From contig NZ_CP019609.1 of NCBI RefSeq assembly GCF_001998885.1, positions 2,282,001-2,346,000 of the forward strand: a DNA stretch of 64,000 nt. Direction: 5' to 3'. The notes under the pieces are model-generated. The model made no database searches. It saw nothing but the letters and a program-made list of their open reading frames with translations, and had not been told where the DNA came from. Source of the DNA: Vagococcus penaei. Its GTDB lineage: Bacteria; Bacillota; Bacilli; Lactobacillales; Vagococcaceae. Shown one piece after another: positions 39,067-48,744 of this stretch; position 1 is the stretch's first letter; each line of letters starts with the position of its first letter. A program made the position numbers and the translations under genes.

Positions 39067-40278
39067 TTATTTTTTGGCTAAGGTTGCTAAGCTATGATTA
39101 GTAAGAGAGTGTTCTTGTTGCTGAGCAAGAGCATATTTTTTTTCATTCGCACTAATATTTAAGACAAGTCCAATCATAATTGACAGAGTCAATAAGTTTG
39201 ATCCTCCATAGCTCATAAAAGGAAAAGGCACACCTGTTAATGGTATAAAGCCTAAAATACCTCCAAGATTAACAAAGACTTGGATAAGGATAGCTGAGCT
39301 AATACCGATACAAACGAGTGAGTTAAAAGTTGAATGAGCATTGATTCCAATTGCCAAGATTCTTAAAATTAAATATAAAAGAACAGCTAAAATGAGGATA
39401 GCAAATAAAATACCAAGTTCTTCTGTTACGATTGAAAAAATAAAATCGGTTTCTGCGACTGGCAGGAAGCCTTTTTTTTGAATACTTTGTCCTAAACCAC
39501 GTCCAAACCAACCGCCATTATAGATAGCAAAATAGGAATTGACTAGTTGATAGCCATTTTCAAATTGGTAATCAAAGGGATTCTTAACTACCGAAAAACG
39601 ATCGAAAATATAATGATATTTTTGGGGTAGTAAGACACCGTTATGGAAAAGTATCAAGCGTGTCATGATGAAATTAAATAGCATCATAATGCCAAATCCA
39701 CCTAACATATATTGATAGGGGATACCGCTAGCAAAAAGTAAAATCAAAAAAATTAAGGTTAAGATAGCGGCCCCGCCAACATTTGGTTGTGTGAAAACTA
39801 ACAAAATTAAACTAGCTACGATGATTGTTGGACCTAAGATAGTATCTTTAAAATTATAGTGAAAAAATTGTTCTCTTTTTGAGAAAATATAAGCAGTATA
39901 AAGAATAATAGTAATCATAATAAATTCTGAAGGTTGAATACTGATTGGTCCGATAGAAATCCACCGTTGAGCCCCTCCAGTGATTGTCCCTAAACCAAGT
40001 ACAGTTGTCGCTAACAACAAAAGAAATGAGAAAGAAATAATAATCTTTTGGAACAGCGCTGAACAAAAAATACTAAGTTTAGTTTTATAGATTATTATCA
40101 TCACTAAGAGAGAGACAATTAAAAAAAATAATTGTTTCAATCCAGTTGCTGTTGTTTTTTTACCTAATTGGTCTAAATTATATGAACTTGCACTTAATAC
40201 CATTACAATTCCAATAATGCTTAAAATAAGATAAGGAATTAAAATTTTAAAGTCAAGAAATTTTAATTTTTTAAACAT
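39067..40278 (-). CDS. ftsW: FtsW/RodA/SpoVE (SEDS) family glycosyltransferase, FtsW-like
   Basis: SEDS proteins polymerise lipid II into glycan strands together with a class B PBP. The 403-aa protein has about ten membrane helices and the family signatures GGAQRWISIGPISIQPSEF, FTQPNVGGAAIL, and NGGWFGRGLGQS. FLPVAETDFIFSIVTEELG and a final PFMSYGGSNL follow. The details favour FtsW over RodA. AGGAGG precedes the ATG. No PBP gene is adjacent, and I cannot tell whether another copy exists in the genome. Confidence 0.88.
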   Translation of the reverse strand: MFKKLKFLDFKILIPYLILSIIGIVMVLSASSYNLDQLGKKTTATGLKQLFFLIVSLLVMIIIYKTKLSIFCSALFQKIIISFSFLLLLATTVLGLGTITGGAQRWISIGPISIQPSEFIMITIILYTAYIFSKREQFFHYNFKDTILGPTIIVASLILLVFTQPNVGGAAILTLIFLILLFASGIPYQYMLGGFGIMMLFNFIMTRLILFHNGVLLPQKYHYIFDRFSVVKNPFDYQFENGYQLVNSYFAIYNGGWFGRGLGQSIQKKGFLPVAETDFIFSIVTEELGILFAILILAVLLYLILRILAIGINAHSTFNSLVCIGISSAILIQVFVNLGGILGFIPLTGVPFPFMSYGGSNLLTLSIMIGLVLNISANEKKYALAQQQEHSLTNHSLATLAKK

Positions 40279-40486
40279 TTTTTACCTCCTATAAATGAAC
40301 TGATTTTTGTATAAAAAACATGTTTTAAATATACTATAACACGTTTTAATATGGGAAGTAATTTGGTAAAAATAAGTTAAATTTAATTTTTTGTCGTAAC
40401 TTATCAGATAACTAATAAAAAAAATCACATACTTATGATATGATATTTTCTATATGATACATGATTAACTATCTGGAGGATGACAT

Positions 40487-42019
40487 ATGACACAAGAGTT
40501 ACAGTATGCACCATTAAATTTATACGAAAATTTTCGAGATTCAGCCCAGACTTTTCCTGAAACAGCAATTATTTTAGATGAGAATTTGAAAGCTTTCCCA
40601 GAATTACCATTAGAAACTAATTATCAAGTGGCTCACCAACTTGTTTTACTTCGTGCTTATCAATTGGCGGCATGTGGTATTCAACGAGGCGATAAAGTGA
40701 TTATTTATAAGAGTCCAAGTTTTGATACGTATTTACTAGCCGTAGCAGTCACTTTTCTAGGAGCCGTCCCAGTTATGGTATCTTATCATTTGCCGGCGTC
40801 AACGATTGATGTTTTTATTGATCGCTTAAGTGTAGCTTATTTACTATACGATGACGTGACTGATCCACGTGTGGAACAAATGACTAAGTGTGATGAGGCA
40901 CATAAAATTAGTCTGGACAAACTATTACTTGTAGAGGCAATTCCTGTCGAGCAAAATTTTTTAGATTTACATGATATTGCGTATATGACGCACACATCTG
41001 GAACAACTGGGATTCCAAAATTAATTTGTCATTCGCAGGCCTCAATGGGGTGGCGAACAAAATGGCAACGAACGATATTTGCTAAAATGGTAAGTCGTGA
41101 GTTAGTTGCCTGTCATATTTCACCGGTTCATTCGCGCTTTAATATTGGTATAGCATCTTTAATGTCGATGGGCTTTCCAATGATGCCACTAACAAGTGCG
41201 ACAAAAGAAACGCTTCGCCGTATGTTACCGAAATATCAACCAATTGCCTTAGAAACTCATCCAAATAATTTTGTGCGTTGGTCGCATTTAGCAGTAGAAG
41301 AGCCAAATGTTTTTCAAAGTTTGATTTATTACCACTCGACATTTGACGCGATTAATAATGAGACAATGGCACGCTTTTTACGTGCTTCGAGTGCTAACAC
41401 ACCAATATTTTTACAAGTTTACGGTCAAAGTGAGTGTGGTCCAATGATTTTAAAAGCGCACACTTTAGACTCTTTAAAAACGTCTGATGCAAGAGATATG
41501 GGAGTTGGTTTGAAAGGATTAACCAAAGCATGTATTGCAGATGAAAAAGGGAACGAATTACCTGTAAATACCGACGGACATATTCATTTTTTATCGAAAG
41601 GTCGAGCATTAACATATTTTGGTGAAGATGATCGATTTAATACAACAGTTTACGGAGATTGGTGGGATAGTGGAGATTATGGTTTTATCGATGATGATGG
41701 TCATTTACATTTAAAAGATCGTCAAGTTGATTTGATTCAACGTGTTGATAGCAATTTAGCGATTGAAGACGCATTATTAGATCAGTTACTTTTTTTAGAA
41801 GAAGTTGTCATTGTACGCGATTCATCGGGGAAACCACAGCCGATTATTTCAGTTGCTGATAATGAAGTGATGGACTGGGAACAATGGTGGACTGCTGTTG
41901 AGGAATTACCGCAGCTTAATTATCCAATCATTAAAGCTTTTGATGATATTCCACGTACAGCAACAATGAAAGTTCAAAGGCTCCAAATTGAACGTGAGTT
42001 AATTGCTGGTACTTTTTAA
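40487..42019 (+). CDS. AMP-dependent synthetase/ligase (ANL superfamily)
   Basis: This is an adenylate-forming enzyme that activates a carboxylic acid with ATP. The 510-aa protein has the phosphate-binding loop THTSGTTGIPKL, the aromatic motif YGQSECGP, WWDSGDYG, LKDRQVDLIQ (hinge) and the C-terminal catalytic Lys region TATMKVQR. The substrate is not evident: it could be a fatty acid, an aromatic acid or an amino acid. No carrier protein or CoA-using partner is adjacent. GGAGG precedes the ATG. It is divergent from ftsW and followed by its own terminator. Confidence 0.85.
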   Translation: MTQELQYAPLNLYENFRDSAQTFPETAIILDENLKAFPELPLETNYQVAHQLVLLRAYQLAACGIQRGDKVIIYKSPSFDTYLLAVAVTFLGAVPVMVSYHLPASTIDVFIDRLSVAYLLYDDVTDPRVEQMTKCDEAHKISLDKLLLVEAIPVEQNFLDLHDIAYMTHTSGTTGIPKLICHSQASMGWRTKWQRTIFAKMVSRELVACHISPVHSRFNIGIASLMSMGFPMMPLTSATKETLRRMLPKYQPIALETHPNNFVRWSHLAVEEPNVFQSLIYYHSTFDAINNETMARFLRASSANTPIFLQVYGQSECGPMILKAHTLDSLKTSDARDMGVGLKGLTKACIADEKGNELPVNTDGHIHFLSKGRALTYFGEDDRFNTTVYGDWWDSGDYGFIDDDGHLHLKDRQVDLIQRVDSNLAIEDALLDQLLFLEEVVIVRDSSGKPQPIISVADNEVMDWEQWWTAVEELPQLNYPIIKAFDDIPRTATMKVQRLQIERELIAGTF

Positions 42020-42054
42020 TGTCTCTCAATTAACCAATAGATTATAAAAACGAA

Positions 42055-42104
42055 AAAATCACAAAGAATTAGTATGTTTAACTAAGCGATTCTTTGTGAT
42101 TTTT
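42055..42104. terminator. Bidirectional terminator between the ANL enzyme and tatD
   Basis: AAAATCACAAAGAAT and its complement form a 15-bp stem around a 19-base loop; the tail is T-rich. It serves both converging units. Confidence 0.88.
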
Positions 42105-42127
42105 GATGATAATAGTGTTATAACTAT

Positions 42128-42877
42128 TTAGACTGAACTGTTATTGATTTTCGATAAGTTTAACCAATGATTAAAATTAGTTACTAGTTGTTGACTAAGG
42201 TCATTAATGCTTAAATGCTTTAATTTGGCAATGTAGGCTAAGTGATTACGCATCTCTAATAGATAATCGACTTGTGATATTTTTTTATTTAGAACCCATG
42301 CAAGTGCTTGTAAGCCGTCAGATTCCATTAATAACTTATCAACGGGAATTTTTTCAATAATTAATTTAGAAATTTCATTAAATCGTGCATCTAGTGGTGC
42401 GGTAAAATAACAGCCTAATCTAATATAGTCATCAAGATATTCAAAGGTACCATACCAATGGACTAGATAGGTATTGGGATATTGCTGAATCAGTCTTAGG
42501 CAATTTTTTTCTTGACCTTTCGTGTGGAGAATAACAGGTTTTTTATGCGATGAAGCAAATGCTAATTGTTGGATAAATAAATTTTCTTGGTCTAATAAGT
42601 CATTCGTCGTCCAAACGCTATCCATACCAATTTCTCCAATCACAGTAGCCTGTTCTAAAATAGGGAGAAATTCTTCAAAGGAGTGTGTTTGACTGTCCCA
42701 AGGATGAATTCCCGCAGACAATGATAAAAAAGGGTAATCTTGACTAAATACTGAATTTTTTGTCCATTCTAAATTAGTTTGACAGTTTAGTTGAGCTGGA
42801 ATTTGATTGGCGATTAAAATATCCACTAATGGCTTACTATAATGACAATGTGCATCAATTAAATCATTTGTTTCCAT
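42128..42877 (-). CDS. TatD-family metal-dependent hydrolase
   Basis: This TIM-barrel hydrolase keeps all the metal-site motifs: DAHCHYSKP near the start, GEIGMD, ILHTKG, VHWYG and MESDG. TatD proteins are usually DNases or related phosphoesterases. Here the 249-aa gene is the last in a TPP-riboswitch operon, 26 bp after thiZ, so an amidohydrolase-like role in salvaging imported thiamine breakdown products is possible. That is inference from context. GAGAGGGAT precedes the ATG. Confidence 0.85.
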   Translation of the reverse strand: METNDLIDAHCHYSKPLVDILIANQIPAQLNCQTNLEWTKNSVFSQDYPFLSLSAGIHPWDSQTHSFEEFLPILEQATVIGEIGMDSVWTTNDLLDQENLFIQQLAFASSHKKPVILHTKGQEKNCLRLIQQYPNTYLVHWYGTFEYLDDYIRLGCYFTAPLDARFNEISKLIIEKIPVDKLLMESDGLQALAWVLNKKISQVDYLLEMRNHLAYIAKLKHLSINDLSQQLVTNFNHWLNLSKINNSSV

Positions 42878-42903
42878 GTGTTATCCCTCTCTTTCATAGG
42901 TGA

Positions 42904-43626
42904 TTATTTTAATTGTTGAAAAATACTATGTCGGCGTGCACCTTGATTGGCTAGCCATTCACGTGTTTGTATTTCAGCCGTTAAATCAATATCAGCGACA
43001 AAGTGACTTGGTTTATCACTTAAAATTAAAATTCTATCAGATAGATAAAGTGCCTCATCAATATCATGGGTTACTAAAATGATGGTTTTGTTTAACGTTT
43101 TAGCAATTTTTTTCAACCAGTCTTGTAGGTGTTGTCGAGTAATCACATCAAGTGCACCAAATGGTTCATCAAGCAGCAAGATATCGCGATTGGCTAAAAC
43201 TGTTCTTAGGAGAGCAACTCGTTGTCGCATACCGCCAGATAGTTCATCGGGATAGCGATTAACGGTTGTTTCTAATCCAAAAATCGTTAAGTAGTGTGTA
43301 ATCAATGCATTATCAATCGGTTCTTTATGAATAGTTTGGTACAAGGTGATATTTTCTTTAACAGTCTTCCAGTCGAAGAGTAAATCTTCTTGTGGCATAT
43401 AAGCAAAGCAATCATTGATACCAACAATTTTTTGTTGATTAACAAAAAATTGTCCTTTATCCGCAATTAAAATTCCTGATAATACATTTAATAAAGTTGA
43501 TTTACCACAACCACTAGGACCCAAAATAGAAACGAACTCGCCTTGATTGACTGTTACAGATAAATGTTTGAATATCCAGTTTTCACTAAATTGAATGCTT
43601 AAATCTTTTATCTCTAGTTGTGTCAT
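42904..43626 (-). CDS. thiZ: ABC transporter ATPase for thiamine precursor uptake (ThiZ-like)
   Basis: This is the energising subunit of the importer, of the nitrate/sulfonate/HMP class. The 240-aa protein has Walker A GPSGCGKSTLL, the Q-loop YMPQEDLLFDW, the signature LSGGMRQRVALLR, Walker B ILLLDEPFGALD and the switch His in VTHDIDEAL. It lies 2 bp after thiY. The TPP riboswitch upstream makes thiamine pathway precursors the likely substrate. Confidence 0.92.
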   Translation of the reverse strand: MTQLEIKDLSIQFSENWIFKHLSVTVNQGEFVSILGPSGCGKSTLLNVLSGILIADKGQFFVNQQKIVGINDCFAYMPQEDLLFDWKTVKENITLYQTIHKEPIDNALITHYLTIFGLETTVNRYPDELSGGMRQRVALLRTVLANRDILLLDEPFGALDVITRQHLQDWLKKIAKTLNKTIILVTHDIDEALYLSDRILILSDKPSHFVADIDLTAEIQTREWLANQGARRHSIFQQLK

Positions 43627-43628
43627 GG

Positions 43629-44651
43629 TTATTCAGCCTTTTCGATAAATTCATTTGTATACATGTCTTTTGCAGGTATTTTCTTATCAATTAGCTTATT
43701 TTCAAACATAAAATCTGTGTAGTTATTCCAAACTGATTCTTGCATGATACCCCACTTATCTGGATTAGATGTATAATTTTTTGATAAAAATTCTTGTGAT
43801 TTTTGTAAGAAATCTAAATCTTGATCGGGTGTTGCTTTATAAAGAATATCCGCACTTTCTTTCGGATTCTCAATAGCATATTGATATCCTTTTTTTGTGG
43901 CATTGGTAAATTTTTGAACTAACTCAGGGTTACTTTCAATTGTTTTGTCTTGCGCTAAAATAATTGGGGTATAAAAATCTAACCGTTTATCTAGCTTATT
44001 TAAAGGCATAAAAGAGATATCGTAGCCATCCATCTTAGCTTTTGTGTAATCCCAACCTTCAAAAAACCATTTAATATCTACATTTTTACCTAAATCAGCT
44101 GCCCCAGCACCCGAGTCACCGACTAAGGTTAATTTTGAGAAATCGCCACCATCATTTGTCATTGTAGCTTTTAAAACAGCTTCTTCACTAGCAGATTGCC
44201 AACCTGAATAAGTTTTATTTTCAAACTGTTTTGGTGACGTGATACTATCCTCAGTCAAGGTAACAAAACCGGATGTATTATGTTCTAAGACTGCAGCAAT
44301 GGCTTTAACAGGTATAGGTTCAGCAGAAGCAGTTGCGTAAGTTAAATCTTCTTGATAGCTCAGAGCAAAGTCACCTTTGTTGGCACCTAATAAGGTGATA
44401 CTTGTGTTATTTTGCCCAGGTTCGATAATGGATAAATCAATCCCTATGTCTTTATAGTAACCTTTTTCTTTCGCTACGTAAACACCTGTATGATTCGTAT
44501 TTGGTAAATAATCTAAAATTAGTGTCACTTTTTCTGTTTTATCATTACTTTTATTTGTTTTTTGTTCTTTATTTTCGGTTTGACAAGCAGTTAGCATGAC
44601 TGTAGCTAAAGTTAATGTACAAATACTAACTATTTTTTTTATTTTAACCAT
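43629..44651 (-). CDS. thiY: Thiamine-precursor ABC substrate-binding lipoprotein (ThiY-like, NMT1/THI5 fold)
   Basis: This lipoprotein captures formylaminopyrimidine or a related pyrimidine precursor outside the cell. The 340-aa protein has a signal peptide with the lipobox LTAC (Cys23) and a Lys/Asn-rich linker. A periplasmic-binding fold of the NMT1/THI5 type follows (LDYLPNTNHTGVYVAKEKGY). Its start overlaps the end of thiX by 8 bp. Substrate class is inferred from the riboswitch and the family. Confidence 0.92.
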   Translation of the reverse strand: MVKIKKIVSICTLTLATVMLTACQTENKEQKTNKSNDKTEKVTLILDYLPNTNHTGVYVAKEKGYYKDIGIDLSIIEPGQNNTSITLLGANKGDFALSYQEDLTYATASAEPIPVKAIAAVLEHNTSGFVTLTEDSITSPKQFENKTYSGWQSASEEAVLKATMTNDGGDFSKLTLVGDSGAGAADLGKNVDIKWFFEGWDYTKAKMDGYDISFMPLNKLDKRLDFYTPIILAQDKTIESNPELVQKFTNATKKGYQYAIENPKESADILYKATPDQDLDFLQKSQEFLSKNYTSNPDKWGIMQESVWNNYTDFMFENKLIDKKIPAKDMYTNEFIEKAE

Positions 44652-45396
44652 GAGAAATCATCCTTTTCTTGAGTAATATTTTTTGTAATAATGTAATACA
44701 CCAATTTAATAATAAACTTAGTCCAATAATGACTAAGACAGTTGCAAAGACTTTATCTAGTAAATAGCCATTTTTTGCACGGATCATGTAATAACCTAAA
44801 CCTGAGGAAGCACTGAGCCATTCACCAACAATTGCACCACCAATACAATAAGTTGCTGATACACGTAACCCAGAAAAAAATGCGGGCAAAGCTTCTGGGA
44901 TTTTGACTAAACGATAAATTTGCCATGAATTTGCACCGTATGTTTTTAATAAATTGATTTTTTTATGATTGACATTTTTTAAAGCATCCGTAAACGCAAT
45001 GGCAATTGGAAAAAAACACATTAGTAAAACAATTAAGACTTTTGGTGTTAGGCCAAAACCAAACCAGATAGAAAAAATTGGACCCAAAACTAGGATTGGG
45101 ATTGTTTGCGAAATCACTAGGTGAGGATAGGTTGTTAACTTTAATGTTTCGAAACGGTCCATCAATAAACTGATAGTAAAAGCTAAAATAGCAGATAAGA
45201 TAAGGCCAATGACTGCTTCCGCTAGTGTTGTCAGACTATGCTGAAATAAAATTGCTCGGTTAGTATAAAGGGATAAAAAAATTTTAGATGGGGCTGGCAA
45301 AATATAAAGTGGAATGGCCAGTACTTTTACTAAAACTTCCCAAATTACTAAAAGAATTATTAAACTTGATACAGGATAAACCCATTTTTTATTCAA
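44644..45396 (-). CDS. thiX: ABC permease for thiamine precursor uptake (ThiX-like)
   Basis: This inner-membrane subunit has about six helices in 250 aa. The EAA-type coupling loop is seen near KTYGANSWQIYRLVKIPEALP. The start is TTG at 45396 with AGAGGTGAT about 6 bp upstream; no ATG fits. It is the first gene after the TPP riboswitch terminator. Confidence 0.92.
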   Translation of the reverse strand: MNKKWVYPVSSLIILLVIWEVLVKVLAIPLYILPAPSKIFLSLYTNRAILFQHSLTTLAEAVIGLILSAILAFTISLLMDRFETLKLTTYPHLVISQTIPILVLGPIFSIWFGFGLTPKVLIVLLMCFFPIAIAFTDALKNVNHKKINLLKTYGANSWQIYRLVKIPEALPAFFSGLRVSATYCIGGAIVGEWLSASSGLGYYMIRAKNGYLLDKVFATVLVIIGLSLLLNWCITLLQKILLKKRMISHG

Positions 45397-45427
45397 ATAA
45401 TCACCTCTAAATTAATCACTAACAAAA

Positions 45428-45455
45428 AACGACAACTCACCTAGTAGTTGTCGTT
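45428..45455 (-). terminator. Expression-platform terminator of the TPP riboswitch
   Basis: On the minus strand, AACGACAACT and AGTTGTCGTT form a perfect 10-bp stem followed by T6. It lies between the aptamer and thiX. Confidence 0.9.
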
Positions 45456-45469
45456 AAATGCACTATGCA

Positions 45470-45556
45470 AATCGCTCCCTACAACGGTACTAACCGACAG
45501 GTTCAAAGGGTCTAGCTTAATAAGCTACTCTCAGATTGTCACACAATCTCCCCTGA
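45470..45556 (-). promoter_or_regulatory. TPP riboswitch (THI element)
   Basis: On the minus strand the conserved blocks appear in order: AGGGGAG, CTGAGAGTAGC, AGACCCTTTGAACCTG, and GTAGGGAGC. The spacing is standard. TPP binding should favour the terminator at 45428-45455 and switch off the importer operon. Confidence 0.95.
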
Positions 45557-45575
45557 ATATTTTGTTATTAATTGA

Positions 45576-45604
45576 AGTGTAACACTAAAAAAAATAAGGG
45601 TCAA
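45576..45604 (-). promoter_or_regulatory. Promoter of the TPP riboswitch operon
   Basis: On the minus strand, TTGACC (45599-45604) and TACACT (45576-45581) are separated by 17 bp, about 20 bp upstream of the aptamer. Confidence 0.75.
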
Positions 45605-45676
45605 ATTGTTTCGCTAGCTATCTAATTGAGCTATAATGTAAATCGATACTGTGAAGAAAATAAGGAGGTTAATAAC

Positions 45677-46639
45677 ATGCGGAAAGTGTTAGTCTTACAT
45701 ACAGGTGGAACCATTTCAATGGTTCAAGAAGAAAGTGGGGTGACGTTGTCTCAACAACATCCTTTAGCAGAAACAATGACAATTATTCCAGAATTTATTG
45801 ATATTACTTCAGAAGAAATTTTTAATCTGCCGTCTCCCCATATTACACCGGAGAATATGTTGATGCTAAAGCAGCGTATTCAGTTAGCTTTTGAAGAAGG
45901 CTTTGATGGCGTTGTTATTACGCATGGGACTGATACACTAGAAGAAACTGCTTATTTTTTAGATTTGACTATTAATGAATCAATTGCAGTTGTACTGACA
46001 GGGGCTATGCGTTCAAGCAACGAGATTGGTTCAGATGGTGTATACAATTTTGTTCAAGCGGTCATTACAGCTGCAAATGAGAAAACCAAAGAACAAGGTG
46101 TTGTTGTCGTTATGAATGATGAAATTCATGCTGCTCGTTTTGTGACTAAAACGCATACGACAAGTGTTGATACTTTTAGAACGCCAACGTTTGGTCCAAT
46201 CGGAATTCTTTCCAAACATGAAGTTTATTATTTAAAAGAGGTAGTTGATCATCAAATCAAAAATATCCAGACAACTAATGGACGTGTAATTTTACTAAAA
46301 GCTTATGCAGGTATGGACACTTATTTATTTGAAAAGCTAGCAGATGATGACATTGATGGCTTAGTTATCGAGGCGTTAGGTGCAGGTAACTTACCGCCAA
46401 CAGTTGTTCCAAGCTTAAAAAAAGTTATTGATAAAGGTATCCCAGTAGCATTAGTTTCGAGATGTTCCAATGGTATTGCGCAAGATATCTACGACTACCC
46501 AGGTGGTGGAGTTGAATTAAAAAAAATGGGTGTTAATTTTGTTAAGGGACTCTCTGGGCAAAAAGCGCGTTTGCGTTTATTAGTTGGATTGAATGCAGGA
46601 TTATCTGGAAATTCTTTGAAAGATTTTTTAGTAAATTAG
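45677..46639 (+). CDS. ansA: Asparaginase
   Basis: This enzyme hydrolyses L-asparagine to aspartate and ammonia. The 320-aa protein has the first active-site Thr in LHTGGTISMVQ near residue 7, the second in ITHGTDTLEETA, and the LTGAMRSSNEIGSDG block. No signal peptide is seen, so it is a cytosolic type I-like form. AAGGAGG (45662-45668) selects the ATG at 45677; the frame is open further upstream. TATAAT at 45632-45637 is a likely -10. Confidence 0.92.
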   Translation: MRKVLVLHTGGTISMVQEESGVTLSQQHPLAETMTIIPEFIDITSEEIFNLPSPHITPENMLMLKQRIQLAFEEGFDGVVITHGTDTLEETAYFLDLTINESIAVVLTGAMRSSNEIGSDGVYNFVQAVITAANEKTKEQGVVVVMNDEIHAARFVTKTHTTSVDTFRTPTFGPIGILSKHEVYYLKEVVDHQIKNIQTTNGRVILLKAYAGMDTYLFEKLADDDIDGLVIEALGAGNLPPTVVPSLKKVIDKGIPVALVSRCSNGIAQDIYDYPGGGVELKKMGVNFVKGLSGQKARLRLLVGLNAGLSGNSLKDFLVN

Positions 46640-46666
46640 TTAAGTATCATTAAAACTATCTCAATA

Positions 46667-46700
46667 AACCTAAGCTAAACGATTACTTAGCTTAGGTTTT
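46667..46700 (+). terminator. Intrinsic terminator after ansA
   Basis: A perfect 13-bp stem (AAACCTAAGCTAA) with a 7-base loop, then TTTT. Confidence 0.85.
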
Positions 46701-46775
46701 ACTTGCAACAACGCGACTCTTCCTATAAACTACATAAGGATAGAATATTAGTGAAAATTATAGGAGGTGACTAAA

Positions 46776-48086
46776 ATGACAAAACCAACCTTAGCTATCG
46801 TTGGCCGTCCGAATGTCGGCAAGTCAACATTATTCAACCGAATTGCTGGTGAACGTATTTCGATTGTGGAAGACGAGCCAGGAGTTACACGGGATAGAAT
46901 CTATGCACATGGTGATTGGTTAGGTCGTGAATTTAGTATCATTGATACTGGTGGTATTGAAATGAGTGATCAGCCATTTATGGAGCAAATTAAGCACCAA
47001 GCAGAAATTGCAATTGAAGAAGCAGATGTCATTTTATTTGTAGTAAGTGGAAGAGAAGGTATTACGGATGCTGATGAGTATGTAGCTCGTATACTATATA
47101 AAAGTGACAAGCCGGTGATTTTAACTGTTAATAAAGTAGATAATCCAGAAATGCGTAATGATATTTTTGAGTTTTACTCACTTGGTTTAGGTGATCCGTA
47201 TCCGGTATCTGGGACACATGGTATCGGCTTAGGTGATGTATTAGATGAAGCATGTCAGCACTTTTCAACTGTTGTTGAAGAAGAAGACGACGACATTATT
47301 CGTTTTAGTTTGATTGGTCGACCAAATGTTGGGAAATCATCATTAATTAATGCGATTTTAGGTGAGGAACGTGTCATTGTATCGAGTGTTGCTGGAACGA
47401 CTCGTGATGCGATTGATACATCGTTTGTTTCTGATTCGGGACAAGAATTTTTAATGATTGATACAGCCGGTATGCGTAAAAAGGGTAAAGTTTATGAGAA
47501 TACTGAAAAATATAGTGCGATGCGTTCGATTCGTGCGATTGAGCGTTCAGACGTCGCTTTAGTCGTCTTAAATGCTGAGGAAGGCATTCGTGAATACGAC
47601 AAGCGTATTGCTGGATTTGCACATGAAGCGGGTAAAGGTGTTATTATCGTTGTCAACAAGTGGGACACATTGGAAAAAGATAATCACACAATGAAAGAAT
47701 TTGAAGAAGATATTCGTCAAGAATTTCGTTATTTAGACTATGCACCAATTGTTTATGTATCTGCTAAAACTAAGCAACGTCTACATTTATTACCAGAGAT
47801 GATTGAGACTGTTAGTCAAAATCAAACCTTACGTATTCCGTCATCTGTATTAAATGATGTTATTATGGATGCTGTTGCGATTAATCCAACACCAACCGAT
47901 AAAGGAAAACGTCTAAAAATCTTTTATGCAACGCAAGTGGCCGTTAAACCACCGACATTTGTGGTCTTTGTTAACGAAGAAGAGCTTATGCACTTTTCTT
48001 ATGCACGTTTCTTAGAAAATCAAATTCGTCGAGCGTTTGAGTTTGAAGGGACACCAATTCGCATTATAACAAGACGTCGCAAGTAA
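46776..48086 (+). CDS. der: Ribosome biogenesis GTPase Der (EngA)
   Basis: Der is an essential GTPase with two G domains, needed for 50S assembly. The 436-aa protein has tandem G1 motifs GRPNVGKST and GRPNVGKSS, matching DTGG/DTAG G3 motifs, and NKVD and NKWD G4 motifs. A KH-like C-terminal domain follows. I chose the ATG at 46776; AGGAGG ends at 46767 and the in-frame GTG at 46767 overlaps it. Confidence 0.97.
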   Translation: MTKPTLAIVGRPNVGKSTLFNRIAGERISIVEDEPGVTRDRIYAHGDWLGREFSIIDTGGIEMSDQPFMEQIKHQAEIAIEEADVILFVVSGREGITDADEYVARILYKSDKPVILTVNKVDNPEMRNDIFEFYSLGLGDPYPVSGTHGIGLGDVLDEACQHFSTVVEEEDDDIIRFSLIGRPNVGKSSLINAILGEERVIVSSVAGTTRDAIDTSFVSDSGQEFLMIDTAGMRKKGKVYENTEKYSAMRSIRAIERSDVALVVLNAEEGIREYDKRIAGFAHEAGKGVIIVVNKWDTLEKDNHTMKEFEEDIRQEFRYLDYAPIVYVSAKTKQRLHLLPEMIETVSQNQTLRIPSSVLNDVIMDAVAINPTPTDKGKRLKIFYATQVAVKPPTFVVFVNEEELMHFSYARFLENQIRRAFEFEGTPIRIITRRRK

Positions 48087-48170
48087 ATTTTGCATTTTAC
48101 CACAATTAAAATTAAAATTCAATTATCTTTTTTGATTTCGCAAAAATAGTTTTTAAAACTGTTAAAAGCC

Positions 48171-48199
48171 TTGATATCACTTGTTTCATGTGTTATCTT
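48171..48199 (+). promoter_or_regulatory. Promoter of hup
   Basis: TTGATA and TATCTT are 17 bp apart. This predicts a leader of about 118 nt before the HU gene. Confidence 0.55.
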
Positions 48200-48234
48200 T
48201 GTTTAAGAAATATTGAAAGGCAATATTTCCATTT

Positions 48235-48261
48235 ATCATTTTTGGACCACTCAAAAATGAT
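48235..48261 (+). promoter_or_regulatory. Hairpin in the hup leader
   Basis: ATCATTTTTG (48235-48244) and CAAAAATGAT (48252-48261) form a perfect 10-bp stem with a 7-base loop. AGGC 15 bp before it and GCCT just after it may extend the fold. No T run follows, so it is not a terminator. It may be an mRNA-stability element or a protein site. Confidence 0.5.
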
Positions 48262-48323
48262 CGCCTGTAAAAAATGATGTTGAATAATACATCAATTTCC
48301 TTTTGAGGAGGTGAAACTTAGAC

Positions 48324-48599
48324 ATGGCTAACAAAGCAGAATTAATCGAAAAAGTTGCTGAAGCAACGGGCTTAACTAAAAAAGATGCAACTGCATCTGT
48401 TGACGCAGTTTTTGCATCAATTCAAGACTTTTTATCTGAAGGAGAAAAAGTTCAATTAATCGGTTTTGGTAACTTTGAAGTGCGTGAACGTGCAGCTCGT
48501 AAAGGTCGTAACCCACAAACTGGTGAAGAAATCCAAATCGCAGCTAGCAAAGTACCTGCATTTAAACCAGGTAAAGCGTTAAAAGATGCTGTAAAATAA
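48324..48599 (+). CDS. hup: DNA-binding protein HU
   Basis: HU is the main nucleoid protein; the dimer bends and wraps DNA. The 91-aa sequence is full length and has the family's [20 protein letters not shown] arm and a final [21 protein letters not shown] precedes the ATG. It follows a 118-nt leader and ends at a terminator. Confidence 0.97.
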   Translation: MANKAELIEKVAEATGLTKKDATASVDAVFASIQDFLSEGEKVQLIGFGNFEVRERAARKGRNPQTGEEIQIAASKVPAFKPGKALKDAVK

Positions 48600-48638
48600 T
48601 TGATTCTTTAAATGTTTAAATTATAAACATTCAAACAA

Positions 48639-48681
48639 AAAACTCAATTCTAGTGCTTACTAGAATTGAGTTTTTTTGTTT
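48639..48681 (+). terminator. Intrinsic terminator after hup
   Basis: A perfect 16-bp stem (AAAACTCAATTCTAGT) with a 4-base loop and T7. Confidence 0.94.
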
Positions 48682-48744
48682 GATTGCAATTTTATTTAAA
48701 ACGTTTTAGAATAGAGTTAATTCTAATTAAGGAGGGTTTCGTCT

